Positions 9,401 through 16,816 of a stretch of 64,000 nt of DNA are shown here, one piece after another (within the stretch, counting starts at the first letter, position 1; every line of letters starts with the position of its first letter). Both the position numbers and the translations under genes were made by a program. The notes beneath the pieces were generated by a model. It ran no database searches. It worked only from the letters and a program-made list of their open reading frames with translations, and was not told where the DNA came from. The stretch comes from an uncultured Clostridia bacterium (GTDB lineage: Bacteria > Bacillota > Clostridia > Lachnospirales > Lachnospiraceae), in assembly GCA_948467395.1 (NCBI GenBank), contig CAOKDX010000001.1, positions 310,001 to 374,000 on the forward strand, written 5' to 3'.

Positions 9401-11367
9401 GAAAGCCGGGAACCGTGAAATATTCTGTCACTGTGGGGGGCAGCACCTATACCACAACTCTAACTAATACGTCTTCCACGGCGAAGAAATATACACCCGC
9501 GGAGCTGCAGGCGGAGTTAAATAAGGCGGTTTGGAAGAAGAGCGATACAGACCCGGGGAAAAGTCCTGCCGACCTGGGATTTTCTATCTCTACAGTGGGA
9601 ACCGGCAGTATCCGCTTTACCACTGTGACAAGGGGGAGCGGAGAGACCATCACTGCAGGGGCAACATCAGGTCCCGTTGTTACGGTGACGCCTACCATCG
9701 ATGCCAGTCTCACGAAGAATCCGGACGGAACGATCGGGATCGGACTGAAGTCCACCTCCTATTTCCGACCGGAGGCATATAATAAGGGAGCTGTTCTGCA
9801 GCCGCAGAAGGGACCTGTCACGGTGGCGGATCCGTGGCGGTATGTGCGGGACTTTGATACGAAGAAATGTACCCTGAATACCCGGCGGCCGGCTGCCATG
9901 CCCGGTTCCGTATCCATCACCGATGATAACAATAAACTGCATTTTACCTATAGATACCAGAACGGGACATGGAAGGATATTGATATTACCCTGGACAAGA
10001 AAACATATACCCGGGCCCAGCTGCAGCAGGAGCTTCAGTCAAAACTGGATGCCGCCATAGAAAAGGATCCCGGTAATCTCCATCCGGGTGAGGGGCTGAA
10101 GGTCACAGTGGGTGATCAGATCACCATGGAGTCAAAAAGAGAGGGACGGTATCATATACAGTCCCTCAGCGGGGGCTTTTACGAACGGATCATGATGGGA
10201 ACGGAGATCCGTTCCAGGGATGAGAGGACGGCATACAATGCCGGGCGGCTCGTGGTGGACGATGTATATATTGCCGGACGCAAGGATATCAGGAATAAGA
10301 GCACCAAGATCGAGAAGGGAGAAAATGATGAACTGAATCTTGATATTACCATCAATGGCAATGTCACCACACTGAACATGATACTGGATCCGGGCACCTA
10401 TGATCCGGACAGCCTGGTAAAGCAGATACAGGCCAGACTGGCAGAGCAGCTGAAAGCGGCAAATCTTCCAGAGGATATGGTTCAGGCCGGAATCGGCGTG
10501 TATGACAGCGGGGTTGAGGGAACAGATGATAAGAATTCCCTGTTCTTCTATCTGAACAAAAAGACGGTGACGGATCCCGGAACATATGCCATTGACGGTC
10601 TGAGCGGGAAGGCTCTTTTCAGCGTATTTTATAAGACGGACGGGGATCCCATCCCCGCCTATGTTACCGGTACGAAGGATATCTCCGGTGGTGTGGAGGT
10701 GAGGGACGGGGAAAATGAATTTTCCGTAGATGTTGATGGAAAGACCTTTACCTATCAGATCCCTACAGGAACCTATGACACGCCGGAGGAGTTGGTAGAC
10801 GCACTAAACACCGTGATACAGGACGCCAATGACGATTCCTTTATAAAGGCGGGGCTGTCGGGGAATATGCTGAAGATAGCCTATACAAAGCTGGGAGAAC
10901 ATAAGATAGGCAATATACAGGGATCTGCGAAGATAGCCCTCTTTTATAAGTCCACCGGCCGTTATGGCGAAGAGGTGGACGAGTGGCTCCAGATTGGCGC
11001 CAACGACAAGCAGGGCACGAAGCTGGAGAGGTATAGCATGAGCACACTGAGCATGGGGATCAATTCTCTCTGTATCAGCAGGCCGAAATATGCCAATAAA
11101 GCCCTGGGCAGGATCGATGATGCGCTAAAATGGCTGAGCACTGTCCGGAGCCGGTACGGAGCATTGGAAAACCGCCTTGAATATGCGGTGAAGGTGGATA
11201 ACATTGCAGCTGAGAATACCCAGAGCTCCGAATCCAGGGACAGGGATGCCGATATGGCGGCTGAGATGGTGGAGTATGCCAGGGGGAAAATCCTGCAGCA
11301 TGCGGGAGAGAGTATGATGGCCCAGGCAAACCAGCATACCCAGTCCGTGCTTTCCCTGTTGAATTAG
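6457..11367 (+). CDS. Giant flagellin with repeated variable domains
   Basis: 1,636 residues, three to six times a usual flagellin. D0/D1 at the N terminus (about 1-140: MIIQHNMAARNILTQ, RLSSGYKVNRAADNAA, KRAQIRGLSRAAKNAQDG) and the matching C-terminal part from about 1,505 (WLQIGANDKQG; LENRLEYAVKV; DADMAAEMVEYARGKI) show it is a filament protein. Between them lie about eleven diverged repeats beginning near residues 165, 280, 408, 551, 668, 782, 886, 985, 1158, 1290 and 1420. Each has a strand pair such as NDRFTITVNGK, then a turn like GTYT and a helix like PEELVDAL. This resembles the flagellin IN motif. Only two Cys-poor stretches and no catalytic motif were noticed. The gene is intact, with no frameshift. 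It follows the flagellinolysin by 56 bases. Confidence 0.93.
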   Translation: MIIQHNMAARNILTQYGITNDRLRKATERLSSGYKVNRAADNAAALAISEKKRAQIRGLSRAAKNAQDGISFVQTGDGAMSQMAAMLHRMRELTVQALNDGVYQPEDQAAMQMEFDQLQGEIDRVNDQTEFNKKMVFEHYTEDYSTIEGNRVWSQSQYHTIDSTNSSLTVNYVTVAEDGTETKKQLTLTIPEGTYTTQELMDEMDDVVTALGEQADGLCLEYTDKHTCNMVLQNGKEVRDVSGGLSYLFFDSYGGNKSGALIGTTVFYPGNPLMVKAGKNDELRFRIDYFDGTSRDVFIKVAEDGYTRGDMIRYLNQYTFADGKTLADYGMKASEYGSASIQLGGESGIITGLKGNMFEIDEEHYDSVFYDNTKYGSATEVPAVFTGADVLNEADLNHAKFQIVSGQNDMLSIRVDGGAFETIQLDAGDYTMSGMVAELQKKLDAKNLGVTVSSHLVNGVITPNGNKNYRFAGLTLTGSTVGKEGKIEFDVPGSSAYETLFVKREYTDTGVNSVTSAGVWNYTSTVPSVTGGREFDSSVDFPLTLKGASNNNSFTLEVTEAGQPVKRQTIAIEGTFGDLSDLISEINNQIAKTEYKDKILATSYGSQIRLTIRSGNDTVSKINVAKNSSDGYNVLFVGESIEWPTVKDTTLLPVKPGPDGKIAFTSSNNRLIVNVGGSDRIVVIPPGSYTPEKLVELLNDKDSVLKGKTIVGESSYGSSTYTGNTVGKYVSSESGTEKPYQITGADGTGGKVDGSTQIKDGTPAWCQLGGTLPAVTKVDGTNDRFTITVNGKDCNVTLGHTDYDRIKLAEELQAKINAQMSEANKVKVTVLGGHLRFETAAIGEGRTITVGNSTFLSSVNTNRTKGYTTTTSFSSYTFPFTLSSANNKFTIKIDGAATTVDLDTTKTYSSLDDIQTELNAKLFPKGVAVTKYSGGLKFERTTAGKGSVSLDINSSGSAGTILFKSPGIATMSPVTVPKADAGKPGTVKYSVTVGGSTYTTTLTNTSSTAKKYTPAELQAELNKAVWKKSDTDPGKSPADLGFSISTVGTGSIRFTTVTRGSGETITAGATSGPVVTVTPTIDASLTKNPDGTIGIGLKSTSYFRPEAYNKGAVLQPQKGPVTVADPWRYVRDFDTKKCTLNTRRPAAMPGSVSITDDNNKLHFTYRYQNGTWKDIDITLDKKTYTRAQLQQELQSKLDAAIEKDPGNLHPGEGLKVTVGDQITMESKREGRYHIQSLSGGFYERIMMGTEIRSRDERTAYNAGRLVVDDVYIAGRKDIRNKSTKIEKGENDELNLDITINGNVTTLNMILDPGTYDPDSLVKQIQARLAEQLKAANLPEDMVQAGIGVYDSGVEGTDDKNSLFFYLNKKTVTDPGTYAIDGLSGKALFSVFYKTDGDPIPAYVTGTKDISGGVEVRDGENEFSVDVDGKTFTYQIPTGTYDTPEELVDALNTVIQDANDDSFIKAGLSGNMLKIAYTKLGEHKIGNIQGSAKIALFYKSTGRYGEEVDEWLQIGANDKQGTKLERYSMSTLSMGINSLCISRPKYANKALGRIDDALKWLSTVRSRYGALENRLEYAVKVDNIAAENTQSSESRDRDADMAAEMVEYARGKILQHAGESMMAQANQHTQSVLSLLN
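6949..10960 (+). repeat. About eleven diverged IN-motif-like repeats in the giant flagellin
   Basis: Coding repeats at intervals of roughly 100-170 residues, starting near bases 6949, 7294, 7678, 8107, 8458, 8800, 9112, 9410, 9928, 10324 and 10714. The shared pattern is Asn-(Asn/Asp)-x-(Phe/Leu), alternating hydrophobic residues, a (Asp/Asn)-Gly turn, then Gly-x-Tyr-Thr and an amphipathic helix with Leu-x-x-x-(Leu/Ile). Protein similarity is clear but DNA identity is low, so the duplications are old rather than recent slippage. Confidence 0.8.
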
Positions 11368-11385
11368 CCTGTTAAATTAGTTTTG

Positions 11386-11425
11386 CGGCGCCAATTTGAC
11401 TTCGTGACAAATTGGCGCCGTTTTA
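11386..11425 (+). terminator. Terminator after the giant flagellin
   Basis: A 13-bp perfect stem (CGGCGCCAATTTG at 11386-11398 with 11408-11420) is followed by TTTTATTA on the plus strand. The minus strand lacks a U tract after it, so it mainly stops flagellin transcription, though it also sits just past the end of the convergent kinase gene. Confidence 0.88.
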
Positions 11426-13456
11426 TTACATGGTAAATGATACCACAGCCTTAAAGAGATCGCCGTCAACACAGATGTTCAGCGTTCCGTTCATGGCCTC
11501 AGCCAGGCTTTTGGCGATGGACAGTCCGAGGCCGCTGCCCTCGGTGTTTCGTGAGGCGTCTCCCCGGACGAAACGTTCTGTCAGGTCTGTGCCAGAGAAA
11601 TCCAGCGCATACCGGGATATATTCCGGAAGGAAATGCGGGCGGCATGATCCTCCGTTTCCAGATCGATATAGACTCTTGTTCCCGGCAGGGCATATTTGC
11701 ATATATTGTTCATCAGATTGTCAAAGATCCGCCAGAGATGGCGGTTATCTGCCGGAATGACCACCGGGCGGCGGGGTTTTCGGATCACAAGTTCGAGACG
11801 GTGACCGGAAAGCTTTTCCTCAAATTCCCCCACTGCCTGGGTCAGGAGTATCTGGATGTCGCAGGGCTCCGTATTGATAACCAGATTGCCAGTGGAAGCC
11901 TTGGAGGCCTCCATCAGATCCTCGATCAGCTTCTTTAACCGGGCGGACTGGCGCTCCAGGACAGCCAGATATTCCGTTCTGTCGCTGTCGGAGATGCCCT
12001 CCTTCTGCAGGAGATCCACATAATTGATCAGTGAGGTGAGGGGGGTTTTAATATCATGGGACACATTGGTGATCAGCTCCGTTTTAAAACGCTCGCTTCT
12101 CAGGCGCTCTTCCAGGGCAATGGCCATCCCATCGCTGATCTGATTCAGATATTCCCCGTGTTTTTTTAATTCAGGAGGCATATGCCGGGTATCTACCCTG
12201 CTTTCCAGGTTTCCGGCTGCCAGCTGCCGGCTGACGTCCTGAAGCCGTTTCATCTGTACAAGAAGGAACAGTGCCAGTGGGAACTCCATTAGTTTCAGAA
12301 GCAGCCACAGGGTACAGAGGACTCCGGGATTTTCATAGAAATTCAGAAGGATCAACAGTTCCACAAAGCTGACGGCCCCCATCAGGATACTGCACCGGAT
12401 CACCAGTGTGGTGTGCTGCAGACAGATCCGGAGGATTTGTTTAAAGACCCTTTGGATCCGGGAGTACACCTGGTGGCACAGGGTCGTCCTGCGAAGGATA
12501 CCGGTCTCTGTCCGGACGCTGATATTCATCAGGAGGAAAACGATGGCCAGCATACCTCCCGCTGTCAGGAGCATGCCAAGGATACAGGCGAAACCAATAG
12601 AAATCCTGCCTTCCAGCAGAAGATCCAGCAGCTGGATCACAAGGGATCCGCAGGTTCCCGCCACGCCCAGATTGAAACAGAGATTCAGGATCAGTGGAGT
12701 TCTGTGCCGCCAGGTGATAACCGTCTGTTCGCTGCCGGCTTTGTTTTGAGTGTTGAAGCAGCAGAAGCCGGCCAGCGCCAATGTGACAAGTCCGAGAAAG
12801 ATTGTCAGCAGAATGGCAGGATAGCGGAACCGGTAAAGAAAGGACAGCAGCTTATGCTGCTGGGTAAAAATATCGTTGCTTTCGGCATTTACCGGATTTT
12901 TTACGTTGGACACGATCCAGTACACCGATCCCGGATCCGGCTGGTCTGTCTCCGGGAGGCAGAGATGCTCATAATCGGATGACAGGCTTTCCAGCAGCTT
13001 CGGGGTGCGCCCAGGCGAGCTGATTTGACCCTGCACAAAGGCGGTACAGAGGCTGTTATGATCCGGGCTGGTGGCGTTAAAATTCTCGTATAAATAAGCT
13101 TCCTTTGATTTGAGAATGGCGGGATCAACGGTATCTGCATGTAGAATGCCAAACTCAAAATTGTCCGTGTGAAGGTAATGAGCCAGCTCCGTCTGGAGCG
13201 TCTTTTTATTTTCCGTAATGATAACGGAGTTGTTCCGCCGGGATATTTCTTCCAGCCGGGAAAAGATTTTGGCGGAATACCAGACCTGCATATTTCTGGT
13301 TTCCCTTGCTGCCACTGTGTCAAGCGGCAGTTCATACAGATCTGTGTTCAGGGTAAATATTGTAATGAGGAATCCTGCTGTGGCAGCGGTGCCGGTTAGC
13401 ATGGTAAGCAGTACGGCGATGCACCGGGCGGTCAGGGATTTTTTCAGTTTATTCAT
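11426..13456 (-). CDS. Membrane sensor histidine kinase
   Basis: 676 residues. The start is the ATG at 13456, which overlaps the response-regulator stop as ATGA and is followed by MNKLKKSLTARC; a longer frame from 13489 would lie inside the regulator gene. An N-terminal membrane segment, an extracytoplasmic domain of roughly 170 residues, then several further membrane segments between about 220 and 400. The phospho-accepting His is H467 (SHDIKTP). The ATPase domain has DNLMNNICKYA and GSGLGLSIAK boxes. The multi-segment membrane region between sensor and HisKA domains is larger than usual. It pairs with the regulator just upstream. The signal is unknown; being next to flagellins does not prove a flagellar role. 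Confidence 0.92.
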   Translation of the reverse strand: MNKLKKSLTARCIAVLLTMLTGTAATAGFLITIFTLNTDLYELPLDTVAARETRNMQVWYSAKIFSRLEEISRRNNSVIITENKKTLQTELAHYLHTDNFEFGILHADTVDPAILKSKEAYLYENFNATSPDHNSLCTAFVQGQISSPGRTPKLLESLSSDYEHLCLPETDQPDPGSVYWIVSNVKNPVNAESNDIFTQQHKLLSFLYRFRYPAILLTIFLGLVTLALAGFCCFNTQNKAGSEQTVITWRHRTPLILNLCFNLGVAGTCGSLVIQLLDLLLEGRISIGFACILGMLLTAGGMLAIVFLLMNISVRTETGILRRTTLCHQVYSRIQRVFKQILRICLQHTTLVIRCSILMGAVSFVELLILLNFYENPGVLCTLWLLLKLMEFPLALFLLVQMKRLQDVSRQLAAGNLESRVDTRHMPPELKKHGEYLNQISDGMAIALEERLRSERFKTELITNVSHDIKTPLTSLINYVDLLQKEGISDSDRTEYLAVLERQSARLKKLIEDLMEASKASTGNLVINTEPCDIQILLTQAVGEFEEKLSGHRLELVIRKPRRPVVIPADNRHLWRIFDNLMNNICKYALPGTRVYIDLETEDHAARISFRNISRYALDFSGTDLTERFVRGDASRNTEGSGLGLSIAKSLAEAMNGTLNICVDGDLFKAVVSFTM

Positions 13457-14145
13457 TTCATTCCCTCCATTTTGTAGCCCCTTCCCCATACCGCTTTCAG
13501 GTAACGGGGATGCGCGGGGTCATATTCCAGCTTTTCCCGTAAGTGATGTATATGTACGGCAACGGTGTTCTCATTTCCCAGAGGATTGTCATTCCACACC
13601 TTCCGGTAAATTTCTTTCGGAGAGAAGACCTCGTCCGGGTGCTGCAGAAAGAACCGCAGGATATCATACTCAATCTTTGTCAGGGACACAGGATTTCCGT
13701 CCAGGAATACTTCCTTGGCCTTGTCATTCATGGAGATACCCCCCAGGGACAGAACATCGTTGCGCGTCTGTCCGCCGCCCAGCTGCATATACCGGCGCAG
13801 CTGGGATCTGACCCGGGCCTGCAGCTCCACCGGATTAAAGGGTTTCGTTATATAGTCATCTGCTCCCACAGTAAGGCCCAGAACCTTGTCCGTATCTTCG
13901 CTTTTGGCGGTAAGGAGAATGATAGGTACATTGCTGTACCTGCGAAGCTCTGTCATCGCTGTTATGCCATCCATCTCCGGCATCATTATATCCATCAGTA
14001 CGAGATGGATCTCTTCCTGTTCCATAATGGCAAGGGCCTCTTTTCCGTTATACGCTTTGTAGATTTTGTATCCTTCTGCCTGAAGGTAGATTTCCAGTGC
14101 CGATACAATATCTTTTTCATCATCACATACAAGAATATGATACAT
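13453..14145 (-). CDS. Response regulator, OmpR/PhoB family
   Basis: 230 residues. Receiver domain with DDE acid pocket at 8-10, phospho-acceptor D52 (LVLMDIMMPEMDG), Thr in LLTAKSED and Lys in ADDYITKPF. A winged-helix DNA-binding domain follows (TKIEYDILRFF; VHIHHLREKLEYD; VWGRGYKM). It resembles the VanR-like branch that often pairs with VanS-type kinases. The ribosome site GGAGGG lies ahead of its ATG. It is translationally coupled to the kinase downstream by a 4-base overlap. Gene targets are not visible; no transporter is attached. Confidence 0.94.
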   Translation of the reverse strand: MYHILVCDDEKDIVSALEIYLQAEGYKIYKAYNGKEALAIMEQEEIHLVLMDIMMPEMDGITAMTELRRYSNVPIILLTAKSEDTDKVLGLTVGADDYITKPFNPVELQARVRSQLRRYMQLGGGQTRNDVLSLGGISMNDKAKEVFLDGNPVSLTKIEYDILRFFLQHPDEVFSPKEIYRKVWNDNPLGNENTVAVHIHHLREKLEYDPAHPRYLKAVWGRGYKMEGMK

Positions 14146-14199
14146 TGTTTCCCTCCGGAGCCTTCCCCCGTTGGATGGGGGAATGTAATTACAAACACT

Positions 14200-14228
14200 A
14201 TTATAGACAGCCGGGGGTTAAAATTCAA
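14200..14228 (-). promoter_or_regulatory. Sigma-A promoter for the minus-strand two-component operon
   Basis: Reading the minus strand, TTGAAT (14223-14228) and TATAAT (14200-14205) are 17 bases apart. Downstream, the leader contains a C5/G5 hairpin: TTCCCCC at 14163-14169 with GGGGGAA at 14177-14183. Confidence 0.75.
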
Positions 14229-14283
14229 CGAGGAAGTGGTTTAAGATTTGTTTAAATTTTCTTAAGTTTTAAAACAGTACTAC

Positions 14284-14312
14284 TTGTCAAGAAGTAAAAA
14301 ATATATTAAAAT
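14284..14312 (+). promoter_or_regulatory. Sigma-A promoter for cheC-cheD
   Basis: TTGTCA at 14284-14289 and TAAAAT at 14307-14312 with 17-base spacing, in an AT-rich stretch 50 bases ahead of cheC. A flagellar sigma-28 promoter was looked for and not seen. Confidence 0.7.
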
Positions 14313-14363
14313 AAAAAAAGACTTTGGTGTTTTTTTTATTACCTGTAAAACGTGGAGGATTGA

Positions 14364-14984
14364 ATGAGTAATTATTCTTTAATGGAAATCAATGAGAGAT
14401 ATGTTGATGTTCTTCGGGAAATTGGCAATATCGGCGCGGGAAATGCCACAACGGCCATTGCTTCGATGCTTTCCATCCGTGTCGATATGAATGTACCGAA
14501 AGTGGAATTGCTGGAGGTATCCAAGCTGGGAGCGTGTATCTGTCCGGAGGATGAGATTATCGTCGGCATTTTTCTGGAACTTCAGATGGATATCGAGGGC
14601 AGCATGATGTTTCTGATGAGGATGGATTCTGCCCATTATCTCGTGAACAAGCTGATGATGCGTGATGAATCCTACAAAGAGGAGTTTGATGAGATGGATC
14701 TGTCAGCATTGAAGGAAATCGGGAATATCATCGCCGGTTCGTATCTGTCGGCCTTGTCGGGCCTGACCAATCTGGCTATCTCTCCATCCATACCATATCT
14801 TGCTGTGGATATGGCGGCATCGCTGCTGAGTGTTCCGGCTATTGAATTTGGCCAGTACGGCGATCATGCGCTGCTGATTGAGACGGAGTTTGGGGATGAT
14901 GTGATGATCAATGGTTATTTTATTCTTATGCCGGATCAGGGATCTTATGATAAAATATTAAAAGGATTAGGACTTGAGATGTAG
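14364..14984 (+). CDS. cheC: Chemotaxis phosphatase CheC
   Basis: 206 residues, the normal CheC length. Two copies of the CheC phosphatase helix are visible: LREIGNIGAGNATTAIA near residue 20 and LKEIGNIIAGSYLSAL near 118, each with the Glu and Asn that act on phosphorylated CheY. The protein removes phosphate from CheY-P and binds CheD. cheD follows after 11 bases, which supports the assignment. No other chemotaxis genes are in the window, so this is a satellite cheCD operon rather than the main motility cluster. Confidence 0.96.
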   Translation: MSNYSLMEINERYVDVLREIGNIGAGNATTAIASMLSIRVDMNVPKVELLEVSKLGACICPEDEIIVGIFLELQMDIEGSMMFLMRMDSAHYLVNKLMMRDESYKEEFDEMDLSALKEIGNIIAGSYLSALSGLTNLAISPSIPYLAVDMAASLLSVPAIEFGQYGDHALLIETEFGDDVMINGYFILMPDQGSYDKILKGLGLEM

Positions 14985-14995
14985 AGGTATGGAAA

Positions 14996-15481
14996 ATGAG
15001 CAAAAATATAATGGTAGGAATGGCAGACCTGAATGTTGGCAGGGCGCCGGATATATTGACGACAGTGGGGCTTGGTTCGTGTATCGGGCTGACGCTTTAT
15101 GATCCCATCACCAAGGTTGGCGGACTGGTCCACTATATGCTGCCGGACAGCAAGGCAGTGTCAAACAACAGTAATATTGCGAAATTTGCAGATACCGGAG
15201 TGCAGGAGTTATTGAAACGGGTGACAATGGCGGGAGCTAACAGGGGACGTCTGGTTGCCAAGATAGCGGGCGGCGCGAAAATGTTCGCCGTCACCCAGGA
15301 ATCCAATATAGGGAGCGTGGGAGAGAGGAATTCTTTTGCCGCCAAGCAGCTGCTGCACCAGTTGAATATCCGTCTGATTGCAGAGGACACGGGCCTGAAT
15401 TTCGGGCGCACAGTGGAGCTGCACTGTGATACGGGGGATTTTTACATAAAAGCGGTGAAGAAACCGGTCAAGATCATATGA
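14996..15481 (+). CDS. cheD: Chemoreceptor glutamine deamidase CheD
   Basis: 161 residues. The catalytic Cys is in GLGSCIGLTLYD, the His in GGLVHYMLP and the Thr/Ser of the later active-site stretch is present. It deamidates glutamines on chemoreceptors and is modulated by CheC binding. The start ATG has GAGGTATGG-type upstream purines (TAGAGGTATGGAAA). The stop overlaps the ATG of the next gene (ATGA), so the DUF2752 membrane protein is co-translated. Confidence 0.96.
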   Translation: MSKNIMVGMADLNVGRAPDILTTVGLGSCIGLTLYDPITKVGGLVHYMLPDSKAVSNNSNIAKFADTGVQELLKRVTMAGANRGRLVAKIAGGAKMFAVTQESNIGSVGERNSFAAKQLLHQLNIRLIAEDTGLNFGRTVELHCDTGDFYIKAVKKPVKII

Positions 15482-15924
15482 AGAACAAGCTGATGAGAGA
15501 TATCTGCCAGGTGGCGGACAGGCATGTCAGGTCAGCAAACGTTGTTTTCGTTCTTATTCTGGCGGCTGTTCTTCTGGCACAGATGGTACTGGGCATCGGA
15601 TGCCCGATTCATTTTATTACAGGAATCAACTGCCCCGGGTGTGGAATGTCCCGGGCGCTGTTTCGGGTTCTCCAGCTGGATTTTGCTGGAGCCTTTCTTT
15701 TTCACCCCCTCTGGTGGCTGCTGCCGGTATGGGCATTATTCTGGTTTTTTCGCGAAAGTACCCGGATATCCCGCAGGACATATGACGGGTTTCTCTGGTG
15801 CTTTGCCATACTGTTTCTGGCAGTATATCTGTTCCGGCTGCTGGACCCGGCCAATTCCCTTGTCCGTGCGGCGCCACGGGAGGGCCTGATCCTTCGGCTG
15901 ATCACCAGAGTGTGGAACAGATAA
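15478..15924 (+). CDS. DUF2752 membrane protein
   Basis: 148 residues with about three membrane segments. The hallmark CPGCGMSRA motif sits in the loop after the first segment, with another Cys in GIGCPIHF. DUF2752 proteins are small membrane proteins of unknown function. Here the gene starts inside the cheD stop codon and is the last gene before a terminator, so it is produced along with the CheC/CheD pair. The conserved cysteines could bind metal or be redox active; this is inference. Confidence 0.85.
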   Translation: MKNKLMRDICQVADRHVRSANVVFVLILAAVLLAQMVLGIGCPIHFITGINCPGCGMSRALFRVLQLDFAGAFLFHPLWWLLPVWALFWFFRESTRISRRTYDGFLWCFAILFLAVYLFRLLDPANSLVRAAPREGLILRLITRVWNR

Positions 15925-15978
15925 AAAAACTCCCCGTTATCAGCGGCACAGCGCCGAAGATAACGGGGAGTTTTTTAT
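15924..15978. terminator. Bidirectional terminator
   Basis: AAAAAACTCCCCGTTAT at about 15924-15940 pairs with ATAACGGGGAGTTTTTT at 15960-15976. A short inner stem (GCGGC/GCCGC-like) caps it. With A and T tracts on both sides it can end the cheCD operon and the convergent DUF4234 gene. Confidence 0.92.
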
Positions 15979-16011
15979 TACCTGATGTACAATGAACCGG
16001 ATAATGGTCTG

Positions 16012-16350
16012 TTATGCCGCTGCTGTTTTATTGATCTCATCCTGCATTAACGCATAGGCGATGATGTTGAGACCAAAGATGCTCAGGATAAGGTACAGAA
16101 TCGCGTTATTGGATGCTGCACCGCCTCTTTTTTCAACCATTGCGGAAATCTTCTCGCCCTGTTTGTACGCCCAGTACATACCATAGATGTTACATGTCAC
16201 GATTGTCAGTAACACTACCATTCCGCCGGATGTCCCTTCCTGTCCTGTCAGTTCCAGCGTCTCATCATTCAGCTTCATGAGCCAGTATAAACCATAGATG
16301 CCACAGGTGATGATTGAGAAAATAATACATTTTGGAATACTTCTTTCCAT
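16012..16350 (-). CDS. DUF4234 membrane protein
   Basis: 112 residues. Three hydrophobic segments: CIIFSIITCGIYGLYWLMKL, VVLLTIVTCNIYGMYWAYK and AILYLILSIFGLNIIAYALM. The repeated TCGIYGLYW / TCNIYGMYW pattern is typical of the DUF4234 family. The AGGAG ribosome site precedes the ATG at 16350. Function unknown. It faces the DUF2752 gene across a shared terminator. Confidence 0.85.
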   Translation of the reverse strand: MERSIPKCIIFSIITCGIYGLYWLMKLNDETLELTGQEGTSGGMVVLLTIVTCNIYGMYWAYKQGEKISAMVEKRGGAASNNAILYLILSIFGLNIIAYALMQDEINKTAAA

Positions 16351-16410
16351 TGTTCTCTCTCCTTTTTCTTCTACTTTCTGGTCAGCGTATGACCTGATTT
16401 ACTGTTAAAT

Positions 16411-16439
16411 ATAATATACTATTTGTCAGTATTTGTCAA
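16411..16439 (-). promoter_or_regulatory. Sigma-A promoter for the DUF4234 gene
   Basis: On the minus strand TTGACA (16434-16439) and TATTAT (16411-16416) are 17 bases apart. It is nearly back-to-back with the plus-strand T-box promoter at 16448. Confidence 0.8.
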
Positions 16440-16447
16440 GATTATCC

Positions 16448-16477
16448 TTGACATCCTCCTGTTCTCTGTGCTACAAT
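16448..16477 (+). promoter_or_regulatory. Promoter of the aspS-gatCAB operon
   Basis: TTGACA at 16448-16453, 18 bases, TACAAT at 16472-16477. Transcription would start near 16484, at the 5' end of the T-box leader. Confidence 0.8.
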
Positions 16478-16483
16478 ACAGCA

Positions 16484-16770
16484 CAAAGCAATGAAGGAAC
16501 CGAATGTTTCTGCTGCTGACGCAGGACAGGGAGCGGTGTCGTGGACTGAAAGCGCCGCGGGGAGGCAGGGATACAGGAGAACATTCCGGAGCTGATAAGC
16601 TGAACAGCCGTTATGTGGCGGAAGGTAGGTTTATACGGCGGCCGCCGTTACTGGCACAATGAGTGGGGATACAACGGGGTATCCCAACGCGGGTGGTACC
16701 GCGGGTTTATTTGCATTTGATTTTCCCGTCCCAGAAAGAGCTGCAGGGCTTTTTCTGGGATTTTTTTCGT
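16484..16770 (+). ncRNA. T-box riboswitch leader (Asn, possibly Asn/Glu)
   Basis: The 3' part carries the diagnostic T-box sequence GGGTGGTACCGCGG at about 16691-16704, which pairs with the tRNA acceptor end, followed by a terminator hairpin (16730-16759) and seven T residues. In the predicted specifier region the 3' strand of stem I reads GAGAACATTCC. It contains AAC (Asn codon, 16580-16582) overlapping GAA (Glu codon, 16579-16581) by a one-base shift. Uncharged tRNA-Asn would stabilise the antiterminator and turn on the synthetase and amidotransferase genes. The T-box call is firm; placement of the specifier comes from pairing CCGAATG (about 16500-16506) with CATTCCGG (16582-16589) by eye. 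Confidence 0.93.
16730..16767 (+). terminator. T-box-controlled terminator
   Basis: CCCAGAAAGAGC (16730-16741) pairs with GCTTTTTCTGGG (16748-16759) with one G-U pair, followed by ATTTTTTT. It lies directly after the T-box sequence and is the off-state structure. Confidence 0.9.
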
Positions 16771-16816
16771 TCCGGGATTCCTGGCAGCTCAAAAAAGTTG
16801 ACAGGAGGCAGGACAT

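Noticed and set aside
11386..11420. A transposon end or attachment site
   Set aside because: The palindrome is followed by TTTT right after the flagellin stop, so it is a terminator.
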